A stretch of DNA of 16,017 nucleotides from Burkholderiaceae bacterium (GTDB lineage: Bacteria > Pseudomonadota > Gammaproteobacteria > Burkholderiales > Burkholderiaceae_F), in assembly GCA_013696665.1 (NCBI GenBank), contig JACCYC010000136.1, forward strand, positions 1-16,017. Direction: 5' to 3'. The notes beneath the pieces are model-generated. The model made no database searches, had not been told where the DNA came from, and was given only the letters and a program-made list of their open reading frames with translations. Both the position numbers and the translations under genes were made by a program. Positions within the stretch are counted from its first letter, which is position 1, and every line of letters starts with the position of its first letter. Positions 6,791 through 14,194 of the stretch are shown here, piece by piece.

Positions 6791-7633
6791 ATGAAGGTTG
6801 TCCACTCGATCGAAGAACTGCGCGATCAGCTGCGAGGCCAGAACCGGACTGCATTCGTGCCGACGATGGGCAATCTGCACGAAGGACATCTGGCGCTGAT
6901 GAATCTGGCGCACCACCACGGGGATCCAGTGGTCGCTTCGATCTTTGTGAACCGTCTGCAATTCGGCGCGAATGAAGACTTTGGGAAGTATCCGCGCACG
7001 CTGCAGGAAGATATCGAAAAGCTGCAGCGACAAAGCAACGTCTACGTGCTGTTCGCCCCGAACGAAAGCGAGATGTACCCGGAGCCGCAGAATTACAGCG
7101 TAAGTCCGCCGTCGGATCTTGGAGACATTCTGGAAGGTGAGTTCCGGCCCGGTTTCTTTGTCGGAGTGACGACCGTTGTTCTGAAGCTGCTGGCCTGTGT
7201 GCAGCCGCAAGTGGCCGTCTTTGGAAAGAAGGATTATCAGCAGCTGATGATCGTGCGCAACATGTGCCGTCAGTTCGCACTGCCGACTGAAATCATTCCG
7301 CACGAAACGGTACGCGATGCCGACGGACTTGCACTTTCGTCGCGCAACCGCTTTTTGTCAGACGCGGAGCGGGTCGAAGCACCGCATTTGTACCGTGTGC
7401 TCAATCAGGCGCGCGACGAAATACGTGGCGGCGCACACGACATCGAGCGGATCGAGGCCGATGCGCGAGCCGCACTGGCGGCGGCAGGATGGAAAGTTGA
7501 CTACATCGCGCTGCGCCGTCAGCGCGACTTGCGCAAGGCAGCGGCCGACGAAGTCGTGGCTGGCGAGCCACTGGTGATCCTCGCTGCGGCAAAGCTCGGA
7601 ACAACGCGGCTGATCGACAACCTAGAAGTCTGA
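6791..7633 (+). CDS. panC: Pantothenate synthetase
   Basis: PanC joins pantoate and beta-alanine using ATP, the last step to pantothenate and so to coenzyme A. The HIGH-like motif is in PTMGNLHEGH, with H30 and H33. The pantoate/beta-alanine site is FVNRLQFGANEDFGKYPRT (52-70). VFGKKDYQQLMIVRNM provides the adenylate-binding region, and the KMSKS-like loop is GLALSSRNRFLS. The 280-residue length is typical. The ATG at 6791 places the HIGH-like motif about 25 residues in, as in the family; upstream codons in this frame overlap the kinase gene. It lies 16 nt after the kinase. Its usual partner panB is not in the window. It ends this operon-like block. Confidence 0.96.
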   Translation: MKVVHSIEELRDQLRGQNRTAFVPTMGNLHEGHLALMNLAHHHGDPVVASIFVNRLQFGANEDFGKYPRTLQEDIEKLQRQSNVYVLFAPNESEMYPEPQNYSVSPPSDLGDILEGEFRPGFFVGVTTVVLKLLACVQPQVAVFGKKDYQQLMIVRNMCRQFALPTEIIPHETVRDADGLALSSRNRFLSDAERVEAPHLYRVLNQARDEIRGGAHDIERIEADARAALAAAGWKVDYIALRRQRDLRKAAADEVVAGEPLVILAAAKLGTTRLIDNLEV

Positions 7634-7651
7634 TCGCCGTTCCAGGCCGTA

Positions 7652-7679
7652 TTCGGAATTTTCGGCTTTCGGCGATAAT
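7652..7679 (+). promoter_or_regulatory. Candidate promoter of tRNA-Leu
   Basis: GATAAT at 7674-7679 matches the -10 consensus at five of six positions and ends 17 nt before the mature tRNA 5' end. A poor -35 candidate (TTCGGA, 7652-7657) lies 16 nt upstream. The segment just after the -10 box (CGCGCCC) is GC-rich, as in growth-rate-controlled stable-RNA promoters. Confidence 0.45.
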
Positions 7680-7696
7680 CCGCGCCCAAGCTCAAT

Positions 7697-7783
7697 GCCG
7701 GGCTGGCGGAATTGGTAGACGCGCCGGACTCAAAATCCGGTTCTGGAAACAGAGTGTGGGTTCGATTCCCTCGCCCGGCACCA
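7697..7783 (+). tRNA. tRNA-Leu (anticodon CAA)
   Basis: This class II tRNA folds fully. The acceptor stem pairs GCCGGGC (7697-7703) with GCCCGGC (7773-7779), followed by discriminator A and an encoded CCA (7781-7783). The D-arm contains the leucine-type GGTAGACGC. The anticodon stem pairs CCGGA with TCCGG around loop CTCAAAA, giving anticodon CAA at 7731-7733, which reads UUG. The long variable arm is TTCTG-GAAA-CAGAG (7741-7754). The T-arm GTGGG-TTCGATT-CCCTC (7756-7772) has four pairs and one T-T mismatch at its second position. The gene stands alone between panC and queA. Confidence 0.96.
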
Positions 7784-7789
7784 TTATCC

Positions 7790-7815
7790 GCAGGCGATGC
7801 CGTGCATCGGTCTGC
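7790..7815 (+). repeat. Hairpin downstream of tRNA-Leu
   Basis: CGATGC (7795-7800) and GCATCG (7804-7809) pair perfectly around CGT. Outer arms GCAG (7790-7793) and CTGC (7812-7815) extend the stem after a small 1x2 internal loop. The hairpin starts 7 nt after the tRNA CCA and ends 24 nt before queA. No T-run follows, so it is not a clear intrinsic terminator. It may help 3' processing of the tRNA or separate it from queA. Confidence 0.4.
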
Positions 7816-7838
7816 GCTAGTCAGTGGCCGGTACAGCC

Positions 7839-8876
7839 ATGCAGACCGAATGTGGACTCGCCCTCGCGGACTTTGATTTCGACGTTCCGCGCCAATTGAT
7901 CGCGCAGTACCCGCTCGAATGTCGTGCGTCGAGCCGGCTGCTGCACGTCGGACGCGAGCTCGCTGATCGCAACTTTGCCGATATCGAACAGCTGCTGCGC
8001 CCCGGCGATCTGCTGGTCTTCAATGACACAAAGGTGATCAACGCGCGGTTGCGCGGCCACAAGGCGACGGGTGGCAAGGTCGAGGTGCTGATTGAACGGA
8101 TTGTCGAATCGACCACCGCTTGGGCACTGGTTCGCACCAGTCACGTGCCCGCGCCAGGTACGCGCTTTGTGTTCGACCAGACCCTGAGCGCAGTGGTCGA
8201 GGCGCGGCGCGATGACTTTTTTCTCCTTCGCTTCGACCGCAATGTTCTTGAAGCACTCGCCACGCATGGCACCGTGCCGTTGCCCCCGTATATCGAACAC
8301 GCTGCCGACTCGACGGATGCGCGCCGTTATCAGACGGTGTATGCGGCGCGCCCTGGCGCGGTGGCCGCACCGACCGCGGGTTTGCATTTCACCGAGGAGC
8401 TGCTGAATCGACTGCGCGACGGCGGGGTCGAGTTCGCTCAGCTGACGCTGCACGTCGGTGCAGGCACGTTCCAGCCCGTGCGAACCGAGCGCATCGACGA
8501 GCACAGGATGCATTCCGAGCGTTACGAGATCTCCGAATCGACCGCGCAGGCAATCAACGCTGCGCGCGCTGAAGGCAGGCGGATCGTCTCCGTCGGCACT
8601 ACAACGCTGCGCGCAATGGAATCCTCAGCGTGCTCCCCCAACGCCGAGGTCAGAGCGGGCGCGCGCGACACCAGTCTCTTCATTAAACCCGGATATTGCT
8701 TTCGCGTTGCAGATGCATTGCTTACCAATTTTCATGTGCCGAAGTCAACGTTGCTGATATTGGTAAGCGCTTTCGCTGGAGTCGAACGAATACGCGCTGC
8801 ATATGCGCACGCGATACAGCAGCGCTACCGATTTTTCAGCTACGGCGATTCGATGCTGCTCGAGCGGGCGTCGTGA
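7839..8876 (+). CDS. queA: S-adenosylmethionine:tRNA ribosyltransferase-isomerase
   Basis: QueA moves the ribosyl part of AdoMet onto 7-aminomethyl-7-deazaguanine in tRNA to give epoxyqueuosine, a late step of queuosine synthesis. The N-terminus ADFDFDVPRQLIAQYP is typical. LLVFNDTKVINARLRG, LPPYI and the signature GAVAAPTAGLHFTEELL are all present, as is HVGAGTFQPVR. TNFHVPKSTLLILVSAF is near the C-terminus. ATG at 7839 gives 345 residues, matching the family; an in-frame GTG at 7824 would add five residues. Neither start has a strong Shine-Dalgarno. It overlaps tgt by 4 nt, and the two act in sequence on the same tRNAs. Confidence 0.97.
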   Translation: MQTECGLALADFDFDVPRQLIAQYPLECRASSRLLHVGRELADRNFADIEQLLRPGDLLVFNDTKVINARLRGHKATGGKVEVLIERIVESTTAWALVRTSHVPAPGTRFVFDQTLSAVVEARRDDFFLLRFDRNVLEALATHGTVPLPPYIEHAADSTDARRYQTVYAARPGAVAAPTAGLHFTEELLNRLRDGGVEFAQLTLHVGAGTFQPVRTERIDEHRMHSERYEISESTAQAINAARAEGRRIVSVGTTTLRAMESSACSPNAEVRAGARDTSLFIKPGYCFRVADALLTNFHVPKSTLLILVSAFAGVERIRAAYAHAIQQRYRFFSYGDSMLLERAS

Positions 8877-10006
8877 GTCTGAAGTTCGACGTGCTCGCGA
8901 GCGACGGTGGCGCGCGCACCGGTCGCCTGACGCTGGCGCACGGCAGCGTCGACACGCCGGTATTCATGCCGGTGGGCACCTATGGCGCCGTCAAGGCGAT
9001 GGCGCCGGATGAGCTGGTGGCACTTAACGCGCAAATAATCCTTGGCAACACCTTTCACCTGTGGCTGCGTCCAGGGCTTGATGTGATCATCGCTCACGCA
9101 GGGCTTCATCGCTTCATGAACTGGTCGCGCCCCCTACTGACCGACTCGGGCGGCTTTCAGGTGTTCTCGCTCGGCGCGACGCGCAAGATCAGCGAAGAAG
9201 GCGTGCAGTTCGCGTCGCCGGTCAACGGAGACCGGCTTTTTCTAACGCCCGAGGAATCGGTACGCATCCAGAGCGCGCTCGACTCGGACATAGCGATGGT
9301 GTTCGATGAATGCACGCCGTACTTGATCGATCAGCGCGTGGCCACGCCGGATGAAGCTGGCCGTTCGATGCGCCTGTCGCTGCGCTGGGCGCAACGCAGC
9401 GCAGAAGAGTTTCACCGGGTCGGCGCGCCCCGCAACAGTCTGTTCGGCATCGTGCAGGGAGGAATGTTCGAGGCGCTGCGCGATGAGTCACTCGCCGGTC
9501 TGCTCGACATCGCTTTCGACGGATACGCGATCGGCGGGTTGTCGGTCGGCGAACCGAAGAGCGACATGCTGCGGATCCTGGCGCACACGGCGCCACGCCT
9601 CCCGGTGGATGCGCCCCGCTACCTGATGGGCGTAGGCACGCCGGAGGATCTGGTCGAAGCGATCGGGCTGGGCATCGACATGTTCGACTGCGTGCTACCG
9701 ACACGGAACGCACGCAACGGCTGGCTGTTTACCCGCTTTGGCGACCTGAAGCTGCGCAACAGCCGCTATCGCGCGGACGTAGGGCCGCTGGATGAAACCT
9801 GCGGCTGCCCGACCTGTCGAAGTTTCAGCCGCTCGTACCTGCACCACTTACAGCGAGTCAATGAAATTCTCGGAGCGCGATTGAACACCATTCACAACCT
9901 CTACTACTACCTCGACCTGATGCGCCAGGCACGTACGGCGATAGGCGAACGGCGCTATTCGGTGTTTCAGACCGACTTCGCTCGCGACCGGTCACGTGGC
10001 GTTTAG
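8873..10006 (+). CDS. tgt: tRNA-guanine transglycosylase
   Basis: Tgt swaps guanine-34 for preQ1 in tRNAs with GUN anticodons, directly before the QueA step. The fold is a TIM barrel with a zinc subdomain. General-base D91 is in TDSGGFQVFSLG, D145 is in VFDECTPY, and the nucleophile D272 is in MFDCVLPTRNARNG. Zinc ligands C310, C312 and C315 are in CGCPTC, with H341 in NTIHNLYYY. The GTG start at 8873 overlaps the queA stop and gives 377 residues, the usual size. Upstream in-frame codons lie inside queA and are not needed by the fold. Confidence 0.97.
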   Translation: MSLKFDVLASDGGARTGRLTLAHGSVDTPVFMPVGTYGAVKAMAPDELVALNAQIILGNTFHLWLRPGLDVIIAHAGLHRFMNWSRPLLTDSGGFQVFSLGATRKISEEGVQFASPVNGDRLFLTPEESVRIQSALDSDIAMVFDECTPYLIDQRVATPDEAGRSMRLSLRWAQRSAEEFHRVGAPRNSLFGIVQGGMFEALRDESLAGLLDIAFDGYAIGGLSVGEPKSDMLRILAHTAPRLPVDAPRYLMGVGTPEDLVEAIGLGIDMFDCVLPTRNARNGWLFTRFGDLKLRNSRYRADVGPLDETCGCPTCRSFSRSYLHHLQRVNEILGARLNTIHNLYYYLDLMRQARTAIGERRYSVFQTDFARDRSRGV

Positions 10007-10055
10007 TGCAACCGGCGTGCTGCGGTAGCAGCCAGATGATCACAGGCAGCGCCGC

Positions 10056-10061
10056 TATAAT
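10056..10061 (+). promoter_or_regulatory. Consensus -10 box upstream of yajC
   Basis: A perfect TATAAT sits 68 nt before the yajC ATG in the 122-nt gap after tgt. No good -35 is found at 16-18 nt spacing (CAGATG at 17), so the site may need an activator or may be weak. It suggests that yajC-secD-secF can be transcribed separately from queA-tgt. A 5-bp hairpin GCTGC-GGTA-GCAGC lies just upstream at 10019-10032 without a T-run. Confidence 0.5.
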
Positions 10062-10128
10062 CCGCCGCCGCGTCCGGACTCGCTCGGGCTCTGCCACTTT
10101 TTTGAATCGGCCTTGAAGGGCAATCATC

Positions 10129-10476
10129 ATGTTCTTTGTCAGCAATGCGTTTGCACAGGCGGCCCCGGCCGCGCAGGGCGGAGCCGAATCGTCGTTCATG
10201 TCGATCGGATTCATGGTCCTAATCTTCGTCGTGTTTTACTTTTTCATGATCCGTCCGCAGGTCAAGCGGCAGAAGGAGCACAAGCTGATGGCGGACGCCC
10301 TGAAGAAGGGCGACGAGGTGATTACCGCTTCCGGCATTGTCGGCAAGATCACCGAGATCAACGACCAGTTCGTGACCGTTCAGGTGGCGGCGGTCAATGG
10401 CCAGCCGGTGCAGCTTTCGATGCAGAAAATGGCGGTGCAGACACTGTTGCCGAAAGACACGTTCAAGCCTGCATGA
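10129..10476 (+). CDS. yajC: Sec translocon accessory subunit YajC
   Basis: YajC is the small inner-membrane partner of SecDF. The protein has 115 residues. A short N-terminal segment with AFAQAAPAAQGG is followed by one transmembrane helix at about 26-41 (IGFMVLIFVVFYFFMI). The family hallmark RPQVKRQKEH follows (42-51), then a soluble domain with KKGDEVITASGIVGKI and a C-terminus ending TFKPA. AAGGG-like sequence (GAAGGGCA) lies about 9 nt upstream of the ATG. It starts the yajC-secD-secF group, with 10 nt to secD. Confidence 0.96.
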   Translation: MFFVSNAFAQAAPAAQGGAESSFMSIGFMVLIFVVFYFFMIRPQVKRQKEHKLMADALKKGDEVITASGIVGKITEINDQFVTVQVAAVNGQPVQLSMQKMAVQTLLPKDTFKPA

Positions 10477-10486
10477 ACTTGCAGTC

Positions 10487-12355
10487 ATGAATCGTTATGC
10501 GCTCTGGAAGTACGTTGCTATTGCCATCGCGCTGGTACTAGGCGCGATCTACACGCTGCCGAACTTTTACGGCGAATCGCCCGCGGTCCAGGTTTCATCT
10601 GGACGCCAGACGGTGCGCGTCGATCCGGCCTTGATGTCGAACGTGGAGTCGGTCCTCAAAGACGCCAACATTGCGCACTCCGGCATCGTGTTCGACACCA
10701 TCGGCACCAATGCAACGGTGCGCGTCCGCTTTTCTGACACCGATACGCAGTTGAAAGCGAAGGATGTCGTGCAGCGGGCACTGAGCCCCGACGCCGAAGA
10801 CCCGGCGTACATCGTTGCGCTGAATCTGGTTTCGAATACGCCAAGCTGGCTCGTAGGGGTGCGGGCGCTGCCGATGTATCTGGGACTCGACTTGCGCGGT
10901 GGTGTGCATTTTCTGCTGCAGGTCGATATGCGCACCGCCATCGACAAGCGGCTTGACACGTTGACGTCCGATACCCGCACGCTGTTGCGCGAGAGAAATA
11001 TCCGGCACTCGGGGATCACCAAGACACCCGCGTCGATCGAGATCCGCTTTCGTGATGCCGACATGCGTGCGCGCGGGCAGGACGTGCTCCGCACTCAGGT
11101 GCCGGAGCTCGCGCTCCGCGAGAGTGGCCAGGGCGACGACCTGGTGCTGATTGCGACGCTGACCCCGGTGGCGCAGCGGGAAATCCAGGACTCGGCACTT
11201 CGACAGAATATTTCAACGCTGCACAACCGCGTCAACGAACTTGGCGTCGCTGAGCCGGTCATCCAACAGCAGGGCTCCGATCGGATCGTGGTGCAGCTGC
11301 CTGGCGTGCAGGACGTCGCGCGCGCCAAGACGTTGCTTGGCCGCACCGCAACCCTTGAAATTCGTCTCGTCGATCAGGATGCGATGGCTGCCGGGACACC
11401 CGGCACCCTGACAGTGCCGCAGCGCGACGGCGGCGTGATCAGGCAGATTCCGCTGAAGCGCGACATCGTCGCGAGCGGCACGCAGCTCAACGGCGCCTCC
11501 GCAACGTTGGACCAGAATCAGCGGCCCGCGGTATCGGTGCGACTCGACGAGACGGGCGGCCGCTCAATGCGAGCGGCGTCGCGCGAAAACATCGGACGCC
11601 TGATGGCGATCGTGTTGTACGAGCGCGGAAAAGGCGAGGCGATCTCAGTCGCAACGATTCAGGGCGAGTTTGGCAACCAATTCCAGATCACAGGCAACTT
11701 CACAGTGCAGGAAACCGCCGACCTTGCCCTGCTGATCCGATCGGGCTCGCTCGCCGCGCCGATGGAGATCATCGAAGAACGCACGATCGGCCCGAGCCTC
11801 GGCGCAGAAAACATCGATCGAGGATTCAAGTCGACGCTGTATGGATTTGCCGCGATCGCGATTTTCATGATCGCTTATTACCGTCTGTTCGGGCTGATTT
11901 CAGTGGCCGCGCTGACTGTCAATCTGATGCTGCTGGTGTCCTTGCTTTCGCTGTTGCAAGCGACGCTGACGTTGCCAGGCATCGCGGCGATTGCGCTGAC
12001 TCTAGGTATGGCAATCGACGCCAACGTACTGATCAACGAGCGCGTGCGCGAGGAGCTGCGCAATGGCCGAACGCCACAACAGGCGATCTACGACGGCTAT
12101 GACAAAGCGTTTGCAACGATTCTGGATTCCAACATCACGACGCTGATTGCAGGTATTGCGCTGCTGACATTTGGGTCAGGCCCGGTCAGAGGCTTCGCGG
12201 TGGTTCACGTTCTTGGCATTCTGACGTCGATCTTTTCAGCGGTGTACGTGTCGCGCGCAGCGGTCAACCTGTATTACGGCACGCGCAAGAAATTGCCGTC
12301 GATTTCAGTAGGCCAGGTGTGGAAGCCGGGCGCGGCTGCGCCCGGTAGCGGATAA
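10487..12355 (+). CDS. secD: Protein translocase subunit SecD
   Basis: SecD with SecF forms an RND-like membrane complex that uses the proton gradient to pull secreted proteins through SecYEG on the periplasmic side. The 622-residue length is typical. TM1 is at about 9-27 (YVAIAIALVLGAIYTLP). A large periplasmic P1 region contains the LGLDLRGGVHFLLQVDM block and VNELGVAEPVIQQQGSDRIVVQLPG. A second region precedes the TM2-6 bundle, with GFAAIAIFMIAYYRLFG, LPGIAAIALTLGMAIDANVLI and the conserved intramembrane aspartate in MAIDANVLINERVREEL. The ATG at 10487 is chosen because the family begins with MNRY-type residues; the frame is open further upstream only inside yajC. No strong Shine-Dalgarno is visible, which suggests coupling to yajC. 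Confidence 0.97.
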   Translation: MNRYALWKYVAIAIALVLGAIYTLPNFYGESPAVQVSSGRQTVRVDPALMSNVESVLKDANIAHSGIVFDTIGTNATVRVRFSDTDTQLKAKDVVQRALSPDAEDPAYIVALNLVSNTPSWLVGVRALPMYLGLDLRGGVHFLLQVDMRTAIDKRLDTLTSDTRTLLRERNIRHSGITKTPASIEIRFRDADMRARGQDVLRTQVPELALRESGQGDDLVLIATLTPVAQREIQDSALRQNISTLHNRVNELGVAEPVIQQQGSDRIVVQLPGVQDVARAKTLLGRTATLEIRLVDQDAMAAGTPGTLTVPQRDGGVIRQIPLKRDIVASGTQLNGASATLDQNQRPAVSVRLDETGGRSMRAASRENIGRLMAIVLYERGKGEAISVATIQGEFGNQFQITGNFTVQETADLALLIRSGSLAAPMEIIEERTIGPSLGAENIDRGFKSTLYGFAAIAIFMIAYYRLFGLISVAALTVNLMLLVSLLSLLQATLTLPGIAAIALTLGMAIDANVLINERVREELRNGRTPQQAIYDGYDKAFATILDSNITTLIAGIALLTFGSGPVRGFAVVHVLGILTSIFSAVYVSRAAVNLYYGTRKKLPSISVGQVWKPGAAAPGSG

Positions 12356-12367
12356 CCCGGGAACGCC

Positions 12368-13303
12368 ATGGAATTTTTCAAGATTCGCCGCACGATTCCG
12401 TTCATGCGGTACTCGCTGATCCTGAATGCAATCTCGGCGGTGTCGTTTGCTATCGCAGTCGGGTTTCTGGTTTTCCGTGGCCTCAATTTATCAATCGAGT
12501 TCACCGGCGGCACGGTGATGGAGGTTGCGTATCAGGAGGCGGCTCAGCTCGAACAGATCCGTGGCGCAATCGAGCGGCAGGCTGCCGGCGAATTTCAGGT
12601 GCAGAACTTCGGCACATCGCGCGATGTATTGATTCGTCTGCCGCTGCAGCCCGGCTTCACTTCGGGCCAGCAGGCCGAGCAGGTGATGGAAACGCTGCGT
12701 GCGCAGAACAAGAATGTCGAACTGCGCCGGGTTGAGTTCGTAGGCCCGCAAGTTGGAGCCGAGCTCGCTGAGGACGGGTTGCTTGCCTTGCTAATGGTTG
12801 TCGTCGGCATCATGATCTACCTCGCGTTCCGCTTCGAGTGGAAATTTGCGGTCGCAGCGATCGTCGCGAACCTGCACGATGTGATCCTCGTCGTCGGCAT
12901 GTTTTCGATCTTTGGCTGGGAGTTCTCGCTGCCAGTGCTCGCCGCGGTGCTTGCCGTGCTGGGCTATTCGGTCAACGAATCAGTGATCATTTTTGATCGA
13001 GTGCGGGAGCATTTCCGAAAGATGCGGCGTGCGTCTGTGGTCGAAGTGATCGACTCGGCCATTACGGCGACGATTTCCAGGACGATCATCACCCATGGCT
13101 GTACGTTGGCGATGGCACTTTCGATGCTCTTCTTCGGCGGGCCGGCGCTGCATTATTTTGCACTTGCGCTGACGATCGGCATCGTGTTCGGCATTTACTC
13201 TTCGGTATTCGTCGCAGCGGCAATCGCGATGTACCTTGGCGTTAAGCGCGAAGACCTGGTCAAGCCGGTCAAGCGCGAGGACGAACAGCAAGTCCTGCCG
13301 TAG
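12368..13303 (+). CDS. secF: Protein translocase subunit SecF
   Basis: SecF is the partner of SecD. The 311-residue protein starts with MEFFKIRRTIPFMRYS and TM1 (about 15-38). The FTGGTVMEV block (43-51) follows, then a periplasmic loop with LRRVEFVGPQVGAEL. The TM2-6 bundle includes IMIYLAFRFEWKFA, a helix with VLAVLGYSVNESVIIFDRVRE (the SecF signature region) and ISRTIITHGCTLAMALSMLFFGG. The tail is charged (REDLVKPVKREDEQ). The ATG lies 12 nt after the secD stop, behind a weak GGGAA. Confidence 0.97.
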   Translation: MEFFKIRRTIPFMRYSLILNAISAVSFAIAVGFLVFRGLNLSIEFTGGTVMEVAYQEAAQLEQIRGAIERQAAGEFQVQNFGTSRDVLIRLPLQPGFTSGQQAEQVMETLRAQNKNVELRRVEFVGPQVGAELAEDGLLALLMVVVGIMIYLAFRFEWKFAVAAIVANLHDVILVVGMFSIFGWEFSLPVLAAVLAVLGYSVNESVIIFDRVREHFRKMRRASVVEVIDSAITATISRTIITHGCTLAMALSMLFFGGPALHYFALALTIGIVFGIYSSVFVAAAIAMYLGVKREDLVKPVKREDEQQVLP

Positions 13304-13313
13304 GTTCGTCGCT

Positions 13314-13318
13314 GGAGG
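13314..13318 (+). promoter_or_regulatory. Shine-Dalgarno directly abutting the cytochrome b561 start
   Basis: GGAGG ends immediately before the ATG at 13319, leaving no spacer where 5-9 nt is normal. No other ATG, GTG or TTG in frame precedes the conserved IWDLPTRLFHW block, so the start is forced. TAGGT at 13303-13307 is the only alternative pairing site at a longer distance. Translation may be inefficient. Confidence 0.4.
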
Positions 13319-13987
13319 ATGATCGACACGCCTGGGCGGGTTCGAATATGGGACTTGCCGACCCGTCTGTTTCACTGGGTGCTGACGGCGATGGTCGTAT
13401 TCTCGTTTACGACCGGCAAGCTAGGCGGCGAGTGGCTTCAATGGCACTTCAGATCCGGCTACGTGATTCTCGCGCTGTTGCTGTTCCGGCTTTTCTGGGG
13501 ATTTGCCGGCTCCTGTTACGCACGATTCACGAGTTTTGTGCCATCGCCGGCCCGCATCTGGCGCACTCTGCGATCAACAGACACTGCGCCACCCTTAGTG
13601 AACGCCGGCCACAACGAGGTTGGCACGGTATCCGTCTATGCGCTGCTGCTGGTGCTGCTGGCGCAAGGCCTCAGTGGTCTTTTCAGCAACGACGGGACGT
13701 TTAACGAAGGCCCGTGGGTGCGATGGGTATCAGAAGCGACGAGCAACAGGCTGTCAGCGCTGCACTACTACAACCACTGGCTGATGGTCGCGCTCGTCGC
13801 GGTTCACGTCGCCGCAATTGCGTTCTATTTGCTGATACGCCGCCAAGACCTGATCACGCCAATGCTGACCGGCGACAAACTCGGCGTTGCAGCACTCGCC
13901 GCAGAGGATGGCAGCGCGATCCGGCTGCGCGCCTTTGCGCTTGCGGGCCTTGCGGTAGCCATCGTGTACGTCCTGGTGATCCTTTAA
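13319..13987 (+). CDS. Cytochrome b561-family membrane protein (cytochrome b/b6 domain)
   Basis: This 222-residue di-haem membrane cytochrome belongs to the bacterial b561 / hydrogenase cytochrome-b group, which passes electrons between quinone and a partner such as a c-type cytochrome. The N-terminus VRIWDLPTRLFHW (8-20) is diagnostic and carries H19. Further candidate haem ligands are H43 (WLQWHF), H98 (NAGHNEVG), H149 and H153 (LHYYNHW) and H163 (AVHVAA). Four to five hydrophobic helices are seen at about 19-33, 46-64, 102-122, 153-172 and 200-222. It starts 15 nt after secF, so it is probably read through from it, although the functions are unrelated. No haem-lyase or hydrogenase genes are near. 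A cytochrome c'-like gene end lies at the right edge. Confidence 0.87.
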   Translation: MIDTPGRVRIWDLPTRLFHWVLTAMVVFSFTTGKLGGEWLQWHFRSGYVILALLLFRLFWGFAGSCYARFTSFVPSPARIWRTLRSTDTAPPLVNAGHNEVGTVSVYALLLVLLAQGLSGLFSNDGTFNEGPWVRWVSEATSNRLSALHYYNHWLMVALVAVHVAAIAFYLLIRRQDLITPMLTGDKLGVAALAAEDGSAIRLRAFALAGLAVAIVYVLVIL

Positions 13988-14134
13988 CGCAAGGCCGCGG
14001 CGCGCTTCAACAGCAGCTCACGCTCGCGCATGTTGTTGCGGGTCAGTGATGCGGCTCTCTGAAATTCGGACTGCGCTTCATCGGCACCGATTGAGTTTGG
14101 CCAGCAAGTCCCCGCGAACGCTTTTCTGCGGCAG
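13984..14134 (-). pseudogene. C-terminal remnant of an ECF sigma factor, frameshifted
   Basis: On the minus strand, 14134-14087 reads LPQKSVRGDLLAKLNR. After one extra T at 14086 the next frame (14085-13984) reads ADEAQSEFQRAASLTRNN, then MRERELLLKRAAALR and a stop. Joined, they match the end of the large ECF sigma factors with a C-terminal TPR-like extension (SVRGDLLxxLGRxDEAxxEFxRAAxLTRNxRERxLLxxRAA), from my knowledge of that family. Upstream of this the frame meets a stop and no sigma region 2 or 4 is present, so only the last ~50 residues survive. Its TAA overlaps the cytochrome TAA in TTAA, so it was once a normal convergent gene. The rest of the 13988-14194 gap holds nothing I recognise. 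Confidence 0.7.
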
Positions 14135-14194
14135 CGCCACCCGGTGTTAAATGTCCCGAAAGTGTCAAATCGGCGACCGATGGCCGTGGCCGCG

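Noticed and set aside
10019..10032. GCTGC-GGTA-GCAGC hairpin after tgt as a terminator
   Set aside because: The stem is only five pairs and is not followed by a T-run. I mention it with the -10 box but do not call a terminator.
14163..14168. Perfect TTGACA on the minus strand upstream of the sigma-factor remnant
   Set aside because: No -10-like hexamer sits at 16-18 nt. It heads toward a dead gene fragment, so a promoter call is not justified.
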